The translations under genes and the position numbers were made by a program. Positions 1-7,666 of a DNA stretch of 64,000 nt are shown here, one piece after another. Position 1 is the stretch's first letter. The number at the start of each line of letters is the position of its first letter. The DNA lies in assembly GCA_963806495.1 (NCBI GenBank), contig CAWDYA010000006.1, positions 124,001 through 188,000 of the forward strand. The letters run 5' to 3'. This DNA comes from CAWDYA01 sp963806495 (GTDB lineage Bacteria; Acidobacteriota; Polarisedimenticolia; JACPZX01; DASXTC01). The notes under the pieces are model-generated. The model did no database searches. It worked only from the letters and a program-made list of their open reading frames with translations, and had not been told where the DNA came from.

Positions 1-621
1 ACGCGCCTCGTTCAGGCGGGCCTCGGACGCCACCTGATCCTCGAGCTGCGACAGGGAGATCTCCGATTTTCTCACGGCCACGTGGGCTTCCTTGTAGATC
101 TCCTCGGATATCAGGCCTTCCTCATGCAGTGTCTCGCTCTGTCCCAGGCGGTAGCGTGCCATCTGCAGATCCAGCTTCTGGGTCTCGATGCGGCTGCGCA
201 GATCCGCGAGCTTCTCCTCGAGCTCGAGCTCCCGCTGCATCCTTTCGTTCCGGTTCTGGGCGATCCGCTCCTCCAGGCGCTGGAGTTGAAGACGCGTGGC
301 CGCGATATCCAGCTCGAGGATCTCGGCCCCTTTCTCGACACTGTCGCCCGTGCGCCTCAGCACACGCTCGACCCGGCCCTCCACCGGGCTGGCGATGGTC
401 CGCTCCGAGGCGGGCACGACCGTCCCCGAGGCACTGATCGTCGCCTCGAGCTCGCCGCGGGTCACCGTCCCGATCCGGATCGCCGAGCGCTTCAGCGACG
501 GCCTCAGCCAAACGGAGGCATAGACGAGGAGCGTTCCCGCGGCTGCGGTCCCGATCACCGCCCACACGGCGCGACGTATCACGCGGCCTCTGCGTTCCTC
601 CGCGCTGATCTCCCGATCCAT
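1..621 (-). CDS. HlyD-family / RND periplasmic adaptor (membrane fusion protein), C-terminus beyond the window
   Basis: The reading frame is open from an ATG at 621 down to base 1, so only the first 207 residues are visible. It starts MDREISAEERRGRVIRR, followed by one membrane anchor (about residues 18-38, AVWAVIGTAAAGTLLVYASVW). Next comes a barrel-sandwich (lipoyl-like) half with SGTVVPASERTIASPVEGRV and GDSVEKGAEILELD, and then a long Glu/Arg/Leu-rich coiled coil. This order is that of adaptors linking an inner-membrane ABC or RND pump to an outer-membrane channel. The partner pump should lie beyond the left edge. The divergent neighbour is the peroxiredoxin gene. The family call is firm; the substrate is unknown. 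Confidence 0.85.
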   Translation of the reverse strand, partial: MDREISAEERRGRVIRRAVWAVIGTAAAGTLLVYASVWLRPSLKRSAIRIGTVTRGELEATISASGTVVPASERTIASPVEGRVERVLRRTGDSVEKGAEILELDIAATRLQLQRLEERIAQNRNERMQRELELEEKLADLRSRIETQKLDLQMARYRLGQSETLHEEGLISEEIYKEAHVAVRKSEISLSQLEDQVASEARLNEAR

Positions 622-740
622 GCCCTGCACCGTCACCCCCTGTGTCCCGGCAGGGAAGAGCAAGTGCCATGCCACGCCGGCAATGACGATTCCGCCCGGT
701 GATCGAGTCGGTCACCACCCTTTCGAGCGTGCGTTATCGG

Positions 741-796
741 ACGATGCTGTCCGGTTCCGAACACTCCTCCACGATGCTGTATGCTGTGGTCAGCAT
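741..796. promoter_or_regulatory. Direct repeats and palindrome upstream of the Sec-peroxiredoxin
   Basis: ACGATGCTGT occurs at 741-750 and again at 771-780, exactly 30 bp apart. The second copy runs straight into a perfect 16-bp inverted repeat, ATGCTGTGGTCAGCAT (781-796), 30 bp before the start codon at 826. This looks like a repressor or activator target controlling the peroxide-defence gene. No known consensus (OxyR, PerR) is recognised, so the regulator is unknown. Confidence 0.4.
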
Positions 797-825
797 GTAT
801 TCGTTGTCATCAGGGAGGTATCCTA

Positions 826-1596
826 ATGAAGGAAATGATCGCCGTCGGCGCCCAGGCGCCTGACTTCAGTCTGCCCGATCATCTCGGGCGGACGATCACG
901 CTGCACCAGTTTTCCGGCAAGCGGCACGTGATGCTGCTGTTCTACCCGCTGGACTTCACCCCCACGTGAACGCAGGAGGTTCCGGCCGTGGAGCGGCTGC
1001 TCGCCCGTTTCCGGTCGGCCCACACCCAGGTGCTGGGTGTCAGCGTTGACAGCGTCTTCAGCCATGCCAACTGGGCGAAGAGCATGGGAGGAATCTCCTT
1101 CCCGCTCCTGTCAGATTTTCACCCCAAGGGCGCGATGGCACGGACATACGGCCTCTATCTGGAGGACAAGGGGATCACGGATCGCGCCACAGTCATCATC
1201 GACGCATCCGGGGTCGTCCGCCACGCGTCGAGCGTCACGCCCGCGGGGCGCAGGAACATCGACGACCTGGCCGCGATGTGCGAGAAGTTGGATCAGGCCT
1301 ACGGCACAGGTCTGCCTGCGTTTCCCGGGCCCGAGGGCGTGCCGGGCGGCGCGACCCTGTTCGTCAAGAGCGCTTGCGGCGCTTCACGCGCGGCCATGCT
1401 GGCGCTCTCGAACCTGCATCTCGACGGGAAGCTCACTCTGAGGAACATCTCGGAGGATCCCGCCGCACGCGAGGAAATCGTCAAGATGTCGGGAAAGGAT
1501 CAGGCCCCCTGCCTCGTGGTCGCCGGCAGGGCGATACACGAGAGCAAGGACATCATCGCCCGCCTGGTGACCAGCACCACCGACATCCCGGGCTGA
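826..1596 (+). CDS. Selenocysteine-containing peroxiredoxin fused to a glutaredoxin-like domain
   Basis: A 256-aa protein if the TGA at 967-969 is read as selenocysteine. The start ATG (826) has GGGAGG at 813-818. Residues 1-160 are AhpC/Prx-like: APDFSLPDHLG, FYPLDFTPT-U-TQEVPAVE, GVSVDSVFSHANWA and DRATVIIDASGVVRH. The UGA falls at residue 48, exactly where the PxxxTxxC signature places the peroxidatic Cys (P41, T45, U48), and the same frame continues without a break. Residues about 175-256 form a glutaredoxin-like domain with LFVKSACGASR (C184, CGAS monothiol-type) and a cis-Pro-like QAPC (C229). Known: Sec-peroxiredoxins and Cys-type Prx-Grx fusions both exist. Inference: the Grx domain recycles the selenenic acid with glutathione or a similar thiol. 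A nonsense mutation is the alternative, but the position argues strongly against it. Confidence 0.85.
983..999 (+). promoter_or_regulatory. Candidate bacterial SECIS hairpin
   Basis: CGGCCG (983-988) pairs with CGGCTG (994-999) in a 6-bp stem with one G-U pair, closing a five-base loop TGGAG (989-993). The loop starts 20 nt after the UGA, inside the 16-37 nt window known for bacterial SECIS elements, and has G at its second position as the bSECIS consensus requires. It would be bound by SelB within the coding region. Confidence 0.6.
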
Positions 1597-1624
1597 GCGG
1601 CAGGCACCCCCGATTCGGAGCGAC

Positions 1625-1963
1625 TCAGCCGATGAGCCGGTCCGCCGTGCCCGGGTGTGCGCCGTCGGCGGAGCCGCAGGCCAGGATCTGCAGATGGGTG
1701 GGCAGCCGGGAGTCGTGCCCGACCTTGCGGATCAGGCTCAGGACGTTGCGTCGGATGTCCTCGACCCGATCCGTCGTCAGCCGCTCGTCCACGACCTTGC
1801 CGATGTAGAGATCGTCGCCGGCGGCACACAGACGCAGAAAGGTGGAGCTTTCGGCTGACACGTACTTCTTCTCCGTGTCACCCAGCGACGCGAGCTTCTC
1901 CCGAAGCTGGGTGTCCACCTTGAATCCGATGAAGATCGGCTGATCGATCGACAGTTCACGCAC
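1625..1963 (-). CDS. Conserved hypothetical protein, 112 aa
   Basis: A GTG start (1963) is preceded by GGAGG about 8 nt upstream, and the start overlaps the last 8 bases of the RhlE-like helicase gene, so translation is probably coupled. The protein is small and soluble, beginning MRELSIDQPIFIGFKVDTQLREKL. It has a basic middle (RVEDIRRNVLSLIRKVG) and no membrane segment, metal-binding Cys/His cluster or recognised domain. It ends convergent to the peroxiredoxin gene. No function is assigned; the coupling suggests an accessory to the helicase or simple co-expression. Confidence 0.6.
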   Translation of the reverse strand: MRELSIDQPIFIGFKVDTQLREKLASLGDTEKKYVSAESSTFLRLCAAGDDLYIGKVVDERLTTDRVEDIRRNVLSLIRKVGHDSRLPTHLQILACGSADGAHPGTADRLIG

Positions 1964-3203
1964 GGCGACCCTCCTTCCAGGACTGGCGACGGTTGCGGCC
2001 GGCGGCCCACGGGGGCTTGCCGGTCACGCCGGCCCGGGTACGCCCCGGGGACGGGATGCTCGCGACGCCTCCTGGATTGCGTCGCTGAATGGGCGCACCG
2101 ATCCGCTTCTCGACCGCACGCACCAGATCCTGATCGCCGGTGGTGACGAACGTGTACGCCTTGCCCTCGCAACCGGACCTGCCTGTCCGTCCGATTCTGT
2201 GGGTATAGGCGTCCGCCGTCGCCGGCATATCGAAATTGACGACGTGTGAAACCTTCTCGACGTCGATGCCGCGGGCCGCGATGTCCGTGGCGACGAGAAT
2301 CTCGAACTGTCGCCTGCGGAATCCGCTCATTGCCCGGTCGCGCTGCTGCTGGGACATGTTTCCCTGCAGCGCCACCGCATTATGCCCCAGCCTGCTGAGC
2401 TGCTGTGCGAGCCGGCGGGCGCGGTGCTTGGTGCGCGTGAAGACGATGGCTGATGTGAAGGCGTCTTCCGCGATGAGCCGCTGCAGCAACCCGAGCTTGT
2501 CCGCCGCGTCGGTCGGATACAGCGCGTGCTCGATTGTCAGCTCGGGCACGGAGTGGGTCAGATCGACCACCTCGGGATCACGGAGGATCCGGTCGGCCAG
2601 AAGGCGGATCTCCTTGGGCATGGTCGCGGAGAACAGCAGGTTCTGCCGGGTGGCCGGCAGCGCGGCGATGATGCGGCGGACATCCGGCAGAAACCCCATG
2701 TCGAACATGTGATCCGCTTCATCCAGGATCAGCGTCTCGATTCGATCGAGCCGCACCGCGTCCTGGTCGAGAAGATCCAGGAGCCGTCCCGGACACGCGA
2801 CCACGATCTCCGGTCTCATTCGCAGGGCCGACCGTTGCGGCTTCGCGGAGACGCCGCCGAAGACGGTGGCGACCTGTACGCGGGTGAATCGTGCCAGCGT
2901 GCGGATTTCGGCTGCGATCTGGCTCGCCAGCTCGCGCGTGGGAGCCAGGATCAGAACACGCGGGCCCCCGGCTGCGGGCCTCGCGAGCAGACGCTCGATG
3001 ACGGGCAGCGCGAAGGCGGCGGTCTTTCCTGTCCCCGTCTGGGCAAGACCGAGGACGTCCCGGCCCGAGAGGACCATGGGAATGGTTCCTGTCTGAATCG
3101 GCCGCGGCTCGGTGAACCCGGCTGCGTCTATTCCGCGCTGGAGGTCGGCGTTGAGCCGGAATCCGGCGAACCCGTTGCCGGGTTCAGGGTTGTGACTGGG
3201 CAT
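1956..3203 (-). CDS. rhlE: DEAD-box ATP-dependent RNA helicase, RhlE-like
   Basis: A 415-aa DEAD-box helicase that unwinds RNA duplexes in ribosome assembly or mRNA turnover. All motifs are visible in order: Q motif GFTEPRPIQ, motif I AQTGTGKT, Ia PTRELASQ, II DEAD (LILDEADHMFDMGF), III SAT, V ATDIAARGID and VI HRIGRTGRSG. A short basic tail (GKPPWAAGRNRRQSWKEGRRA) follows. The frame stays open far upstream, but family alignment and the purine-rich GGAGAAAAGAAGAAG place the start at ATG 3203 (MPSHNPEPGNGF). The length is normal for RhlE/CsdA relatives. The exact subfamily is less certain than the family. Confidence 0.9.
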   Translation of the reverse strand: MPSHNPEPGNGFAGFRLNADLQRGIDAAGFTEPRPIQTGTIPMVLSGRDVLGLAQTGTGKTAAFALPVIERLLARPAAGGPRVLILAPTRELASQIAAEIRTLARFTRVQVATVFGGVSAKPQRSALRMRPEIVVACPGRLLDLLDQDAVRLDRIETLILDEADHMFDMGFLPDVRRIIAALPATRQNLLFSATMPKEIRLLADRILRDPEVVDLTHSVPELTIEHALYPTDAADKLGLLQRLIAEDAFTSAIVFTRTKHRARRLAQQLSRLGHNAVALQGNMSQQQRDRAMSGFRRRQFEILVATDIAARGIDVEKVSHVVNFDMPATADAYTHRIGRTGRSGCEGKAYTFVTTGDQDLVRAVEKRIGAPIQRRNPGGVASIPSPGRTRAGVTGKPPWAAGRNRRQSWKEGRRA

Positions 3204-3375
3204 GCTTCTTCTTTTCTCCGGCGGGGGGTGACGCCCGTCTCGGGACACACCCGGACCGCCATACTTCGACCCACACAACAGTTGCAGGTTGGATGTCGTG
3301 ACTGGCGGCGCGATCCGGGATAGAGATCCTGTTGGACACCGCAGGCTGGATGAATTCCAGCCGATAGGAGCTTTG

Positions 3376-3404
3376 AATCTAGCAGAACGCACGAGTTCCC
3401 GCAA
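3376..3404 (-). promoter_or_regulatory. Candidate sigma-70 promoter for the RhlE-like gene
   Basis: On the minus strand TTGCGG (3404-3399) and TAGATT (3381-3376) are separated by 17 bp. Transcription would begin near 3369, giving a 5' leader of about 165 nt before ATG 3203. Long leaders are common on DEAD-box helicase mRNAs and often carry regulation, but no specific leader structure was worked out here. Confidence 0.4.
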
Positions 3405-3424
3405 GCCTGATCTTCGGATGGCGC

Positions 3425-4405
3425 TCATGCATCCAGGGCCCGCTTTCGCCGGAGCCTCCTGAGCTCGCCGAACCCGACGAGCCTCCTTTGCCTTTCGTCC
3501 CATAGCCGGAACGTCAACGACCTCATGCTGCCCCACAGGGTGACCGGCTTGATCTGCCGGAACATCGGCGTCGCCTCGTGGCACTTCTGCAGGCTGTAGT
3601 TCGGGATCGCAGGGCACGCATGATGAACATGATGAAACCCGATGTTGCCGGTGAACCATTGCAGCACTCTGGGCAGCTTGTAAAAGGAGCTGCCCTTCAG
3701 TGCGGCTGTCTGGAAGTCCCAGTCCTTTCGTCGTTCCCAGTAGACCCCATCGAACTGATGCTGCACGTAGAACAGCCAGACACCCAGGACGCCCGCACAC
3801 AGGATGACGGGAAGCTGGATGAGAAGATAGGACCCCAGGCCGATGGTGATGCTCATCGTCACCACGATCCCCAGCAGCGCCCCATTGGTGAGCAGGACGC
3901 CCCGGCGATCATGAGGGGCCGCCGAGCGTGACGGGATCCTGTGGTGCACCAGAAAAAGATACAGCGGCGCCACGACGAACAGGATGAAGGGACTTCGGAC
4001 GATGCGGTACGAAAGACGCTTCCAGAAGGAGGAGGCCAGGTACTCCTCCACGGTCAGCGTCCAGATGTCACCCGTGCCCCGTCGATCCAGATCGCCCGAC
4101 GACGCGTGATGCAGGACATGCTGATGTCTCCACTGGCCGTACGGCGTGAAGGTCAGCACGCCGGTCAGAAAGCCCACAATCCGGTTCGCCCTCGCCGATC
4201 TCATGAAGGCGCCGTGCACGCAATCGTGGAAAATGATGAAAATCCGGGTCAGGAAGCCCGCGGCGACCACCGAGACGGCCAGCGTGATCCAGTAGGAGAC
4301 GGTCAGGGCCCAGATCATGACGGCCCAGAGCAGGAAGTACGGCACAAGCGTGTTCACGAGCTGCCATACGCTCAATCGAAGGATCGGTTGTCTCAGTTGC
4401 CGCAT
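3425..4405 (-). CDS. Membrane fatty-acid desaturase
   Basis: A 326-aa integral membrane di-iron desaturase that introduces double bonds into acyl chains of membrane lipids. The three histidine boxes are HDCVHGAF, HQHVLHHASSGD and HHVHHACP, with hydrophobic pairs before and between them (LVNTLVPYFLLWAVMIWAL, then WITLAVSVVAAGFL). The start MRQLRQPIL at 4405 lies 4 nt after the stop of the XRE regulator, so the two form an operon; an upstream in-frame ATG at 4456 is possible but would overlap the regulator. The context suggests lipid-state or temperature control of desaturation. Regioselectivity cannot be read from the sequence. Confidence 0.88.
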   Translation of the reverse strand: MRQLRQPILRLSVWQLVNTLVPYFLLWAVMIWALTVSYWITLAVSVVAAGFLTRIFIIFHDCVHGAFMRSARANRIVGFLTGVLTFTPYGQWRHQHVLHHASSGDLDRRGTGDIWTLTVEEYLASSFWKRLSYRIVRSPFILFVVAPLYLFLVHHRIPSRSAAPHDRRGVLLTNGALLGIVVTMSITIGLGSYLLIQLPVILCAGVLGVWLFYVQHQFDGVYWERRKDWDFQTAALKGSSFYKLPRVLQWFTGNIGFHHVHHACPAIPNYSLQKCHEATPMFRQIKPVTLWGSMRSLTFRLWDERQRRLVGFGELRRLRRKRALDA

Positions 4406-4409
4406 CGGC

Positions 4410-5267
4410 TCACCGCATCTGGAAATGGAGGGGATCTCTGAGGTTCTGGAGAGCACGATAATAATAGAGCTTCGTCGGGCGCCTCCCCTCGAAGGCGTGC
4501 GCTCGGAGAATCCTTATTTCCGATTCGCTGGCGTCGCCGCTCAACTCACCGTCCTGCAGGAACTCCGCGAGCCCCGGCTCCTCGTTGATCATCCGGACAC
4601 GTTCGCTCTCCACGAAGAGGAACGTTCGCTGCGGATTGTCCACCAGCCTGCGATTCAGGGTGATGTCGAGTCGCATGGTCTCGAAGTCGATCTGCCATGA
4701 CTCGACGATCGGATCGAGGAAGGACACACAGCTTTCCCTGGAAACATCCGAGACGTCCGTGTCCAGAAACTCGAGCACAATGACGCGCATCTCCTGATCG
4801 CTGCGCCCGCCCACACGGGCCGCAAGCCGCATCCCGTTGTCGCTGTCCAGCTCCTTGCGGGCGATCTGCTGTACGGTCTCGAGCATCTTCCGGGCGACGA
4901 GCTGCTCCAGCGTCCCGAAAGGCTGCTGCTCGAATACCGCGCGTACCTCGTCCCGCTTGCCCGGTACGCACTTGCCGAGGAGCAGGTCGCGGAACTCCTG
5001 AAAGAGCGCCTGCGGCGCCTGGCCGAACCTGCGTCTGACCTCTTCGGCGCGCTCGGTCTCCGCCAATCGTCCAAGCTCACCGTCCTCGAGGCCGAGAAAG
5101 GCCTCCATCTTGCCGTAGATGTCGGTCCGGCTCCGCCCCGGCGGGGGCTTCCGCCTCGAGAGCAGCTGCGAGATGTACGATTCCGTGACACGCGCCGCCT
5201 GAGCGAGATCCTTCTGCTCATGTCCGAGCGCCTTCAGGCGCGATTTCACCAGGGCTGCGAAGCTCAA
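4410..5267 (-). CDS. XRE-family HTH transcriptional regulator with a large effector region
   Basis: A 285-aa protein. The N-terminal 65 residues form a lambda-repressor/Cro-type HTH (LKALGHEQKDLAQAARVTESYISQLLSRR). The remaining 220 residues are an unrecognised, mostly hydrophilic domain with an EFLDTDVSDV and WQIDFETMRLDITLNRRLVDNPQRTFL-like core. The start is TTG at 5267, four bases after GGAGGG. It is the first gene of an operon with the desaturase and divergent from the FAS1 gene. A palindrome over its own -35 region suggests autoregulation. The ligand is unknown. Confidence 0.8.
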   Translation of the reverse strand: MSFAALVKSRLKALGHEQKDLAQAARVTESYISQLLSRRKPPPGRSRTDIYGKMEAFLGLEDGELGRLAETERAEEVRRRFGQAPQALFQEFRDLLLGKCVPGKRDEVRAVFEQQPFGTLEQLVARKMLETVQQIARKELDSDNGMRLAARVGGRSDQEMRVIVLEFLDTDVSDVSRESCVSFLDPIVESWQIDFETMRLDITLNRRLVDNPQRTFLFVESERVRMINEEPGLAEFLQDGELSGDASESEIRILRAHAFEGRRPTKLYYYRALQNLRDPLHFQMR

Positions 5268-5289
5268 GCGTCCCTCCGTTGCTTAACTT

Positions 5290-5319
5290 AATTTATTGAA
5301 TTCCGCCCTTGAAATCAAG
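5290..5319 (-). promoter_or_regulatory. Promoter and palindromic operator of the XRE regulator
   Basis: Minus-strand TTGATT (5318-5313) and TAAATT (5295-5290) are exactly 17 bp apart. The -35 box lies inside a perfect 12-bp palindrome, CTTGAAATCAAG (5308-5319). A DNA-binding protein on this palindrome would block the -35, so repression by the adjacent XRE protein is the simplest reading. The local AT-rich stretch stands out in a GC-rich window. Confidence 0.55.
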
Positions 5320-5335
5320 CTGGGGGCGGCAATAC

Positions 5336-5364
5336 TTGACACAAACGGTAAACCAGCGTAACAT
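5336..5364 (+). promoter_or_regulatory. Sigma-70 promoter of the FAS1 gene
   Basis: A perfect TTGACA (5336-5341) is followed after 17 bp by TAACAT (5359-5364), about 40 bp before the start codon at 5406. An AGGAGG ribosome site is at 5389-5394. The XRE-side palindrome is only 16 bp upstream, so one regulator could control both directions. Confidence 0.6.
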
Positions 5365-5405
5365 TCCATATATCAATAACTTGCACTCAGGAGGACGTCT
5401 GCCAC

Positions 5406-5837
5406 ATGCGCCCCGTGAAGACAGCGCCACGCGACATCGTCGAAACGGCCGTCGGTGCCGGCTCGCTCCGGGCCTTCTCCTCGGCCCTCGCCGCCGCGGG
5501 CCTGCTCGAGAGACTCCGGGGACTTGGTCCGTTCACCGTGTTCGCTCCCGTGGACTCCGCCTTCGACCTCGTCGCGGAGCACACGCTCCAGCGATGGCTG
5601 CGGCCTGAGGGAAGGGCACGGTTGAGGGACCTCATGACGTATCACCTCCTCCAGGGCCGGTTGCCCGCGGCGAAGATCATTGAATCGAGCTCGATACGCA
5701 CGGCACAGGGGACGAGCCTGACCATCCGCTTCGCGGCCGGCAGGATGCACGTAAACAACGCGACTGTCCTCGAGCCGGATATCGAGTGCAGCAATGGACT
5801 GATACACATGATCGACACGGTCGTGATCCCCAGATAG
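5406..5837 (+). CDS. Fasciclin (FAS1) domain protein
   Basis: A 143-aa single FAS1 domain with the family motifs GPFTVFAPVDSAFD, RDLMTYHLLQGRL and NGLIHMIDTVVIPR, which fill the whole chain. FAS1 domains mediate adhesion or small-molecule/lipid binding, usually outside the cell, yet no signal peptide is visible here (MRPVKTAPRDIVETAV). The protein may therefore be cytoplasmic or exported by another route. It has a strong promoter and ribosome site and stands alone, divergent from the XRE/desaturase operon. Confidence 0.88.
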   Translation: MRPVKTAPRDIVETAVGAGSLRAFSSALAAAGLLERLRGLGPFTVFAPVDSAFDLVAEHTLQRWLRPEGRARLRDLMTYHLLQGRLPAAKIIESSSIRTAQGTSLTIRFAAGRMHVNNATVLEPDIECSNGLIHMIDTVVIPR

Positions 5838-5908
5838 GCACTCTCCATCGTCACGCAGCGCCTCGAGTTCCGGGATGCGCGTGTCCTCACAACAGGAGGC
5901 TGAAAGCC

Positions 5909-6772
5909 ATGGACACCAGATTCTCTCTGCCGGCGGTCCTGCACTATGCGGGGCTGGCGTTTCTCCTGACCCTGACCACCGTCGCATCCACGCCCTGGGC
6001 CGAGACGACGCTCCCCCCGGTTCCCGCGAACGCATACCGGCTCTCTCGCGGAGACGGATGGGAGTGCCGCACCGGCTACAAACGGGTCGGCAACACCTGC
6101 GAGCACGTCGTGGTGCCGCCACATGCGTTCCTCGCTGCCGGCGGCGACAGATGGGAGTGCGACCGCGGATATCGCGAGGCGGGGCCGGGGTGCCTCCCCG
6201 TGGTCGTGCCGTCCAACGCCCACCTCGGCTATCGGGGCCAGGACTGGGAGTGCGATCGCGGATACCGTCAGGTGGCCCAGGCCTGCGAGGCCGTCGGCAT
6301 TCCCCCCAACGCCTTTCTTGACGCGGGTGGACGCGACTGGGAGTGTCACCGAGGCTACGAGAGATCCGGCCAGATCTGTGTCGCCATCGTGCTACCCGAA
6401 AACGCGTTTCTCACCTCTTCGGGGGATCGATGGGAATGCGGCAGGGGTTATCGAAGAAGCGGCTCGGCTTGCTCTCCCGTCGATCTGCCCCGCCATGGCT
6501 ACCTCGACCGATCGGGCAGCGGCTGGGACTGCGAACGCGGCTATGCCAGGCAGGGCGAAGAGTGCTCTAGCGTGGTCGTCCCGCCGAACGCCTACCTCGA
6601 CCCGGCCGGGCACAGCTGGAGCTGCGAGCGGGGGTTCAGGCGGGAACATCCGGCCTGCATCGCCGTCACGGTTCCGGAGAACGCTCACATCGGATACGGC
6701 GGTGAGGACTGGTCGTGCGACCGCGGGTACCGGCGGGAATCGAACGCCTGCGTGCCGGACACCCGATCCTGA
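5909..6772 (+). CDS. Secreted protein of eight 28-residue two-cysteine repeats
   Basis: A 287-aa protein with a signal peptide (MDTRFSLPAVLHYAGLAFLL to about residue 34) and an AGGAGG site before ATG 5909. The mature part is eight tandem repeats of about 28 residues with the pattern VPxNAxLxxxGxxWECDRGYRRxxxxC. Each repeat has one conserved Trp, two Cys ten residues apart, and a Gly-Tyr. Even spacing predicts one disulfide per repeat in a rod-like extracellular protein. Similar W-C-GY-C repeats occur in uncharacterised bacterial proteins, but no named domain is recognised. It follows the FAS1 gene by 71 bp and may be co-transcribed; function unknown. Confidence 0.75.
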   Translation: MDTRFSLPAVLHYAGLAFLLTLTTVASTPWAETTLPPVPANAYRLSRGDGWECRTGYKRVGNTCEHVVVPPHAFLAAGGDRWECDRGYREAGPGCLPVVVPSNAHLGYRGQDWECDRGYRQVAQACEAVGIPPNAFLDAGGRDWECHRGYERSGQICVAIVLPENAFLTSSGDRWECGRGYRRSGSACSPVDLPRHGYLDRSGSGWDCERGYARQGEECSSVVVPPNAYLDPAGHSWSCERGFRREHPACIAVTVPENAHIGYGGEDWSCDRGYRRESNACVPDTRS

Positions 6773-6895
6773 TCGGCCACGCCCCGAGTCTCGGCGCGGA
6801 CTTTCCCGGACAGACCCTTCCGCGCCATAATACCTTGCCCGGGAGCCCCGGATTCCCTGCCCCGCTCGCTGACTGCGGGACTCCGGCGAGGTGTG

Positions 6896-7666
6896 ATGGA
6901 ACAGGGTCGGGACAACTCGTGCATTGCAGCCCTCGAGGCGCGAGGGGTGACGAAGGCATTCCCTGACGGTGCGCGCGCTCTGCAGGGCGTTGACCTCTCG
7001 GTCGCGCAGGGAGAGACCGTCGTCCTGATGGGCGAGAGCGGATGCGGCAAGACGACCCTGCTGCGAATGTTCAACCGCCTGCTCGATCCGACCGACGGCT
7101 CGATCCTGATAGGCGGGCAGCCGGCCTCGGCCCACGATCCGATCTTCCTGCGGCGGCACACCGGCTATGTCCAGCAGGAAGGGGGCCTTCTCCCCCACTG
7201 GACCGTCGAGCGCAATGTCGGGCTGATCCCCGAGCTGCTCGGCTGGCCCGCCGAGCGGCGGCGCGCTCGCAGCGCCGAACTGCTCGCCCTCGTGGGGCTC
7301 TCCCCCGGGAACTTTCTCGGCCGCTACCCGCGCCGACTCTCGGGCGGCGAGCGCCAGCGGGTCGCGTTCGCCAGAGCGCTTGCGGCCGACCCGCCCACCG
7401 TCCTGCTCGACGAGCCTTTCGGCGCCCTGGATGCCATCACCCGCATGCAGCTTCAGCGCGAGCTCGCCCGGTGGATACACACTCTCGGAAAGACGATCCT
7501 CCTCGTGACACACGACATCGACGAGGCGTTCCGTCTCGGCGACCGCATCGCCGTGATGAGGCGGGGACGGATCCTGCAGATCGCGGCTCCCGATATGCTG
7601 CGTCTCGATCCCGCGGACGACCATGTCAGGGCGTTGCTCGAGATGGCCGGCAAGGTCCGGCCATGA
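6896..7666 (+). CDS. ABC transporter ATP-binding protein, osmoprotectant (OpuCA/ProV) type
   Basis: A 256-aa ATPase that would power uptake of a quaternary-amine-like solute. Motifs: Walker A GESGCGKTT, Q-loop VQQEGGLLPHWTVERN, signature LSGGERQR, Walker B VLLDEPFGALD and switch His THDIDEAFRLGD. The DEPFGALDAITR stretch and overall order are typical of the glycine-betaine/choline branch, but the C-terminal CBS domains of OpuA/ProV are absent. A GTG three bases upstream (6893) is an alternative start. The stop overlaps the next ATG (ATGA). Confidence 0.88.
   Translation: MEQGRDNSCIAALEARGVTKAFPDGARALQGVDLSVAQGETVVLMGESGCGKTTLLRMFNRLLDPTDGSILIGGQPASAHDPIFLRRHTGYVQQEGGLLPHWTVERNVGLIPELLGWPAERRRARSAELLALVGLSPGNFLGRYPRRLSGGERQRVAFARALAADPPTVLLDEPFGALDAITRMQLQRELARWIHTLGKTILLVTHDIDEAFRLGDRIAVMRRGRILQIAAPDMLRLDPADDHVRALLEMAGKVRP

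Noticed and set aside
82..718. Long overlapping open frames on both strands over the HlyD-type gene
   Set aside because: They are compositional shadows; only the 621-to-1 minus frame gives a recognisable adaptor with anchor, barrel-sandwich and coiled coil.
826..969. Reading the peroxiredoxin as a truncated pseudogene ending at TGA
   Set aside because: The downstream frame is intact, conserved-looking and the stop falls precisely on the catalytic cysteine, with a SECIS-like hairpin following.
3204..3800. An N-terminal extension of the RhlE-like protein to 3800
   Set aside because: The added 199 residues are low-complexity, overlap the desaturase gene and have no family similarity; a good start is at 3203.
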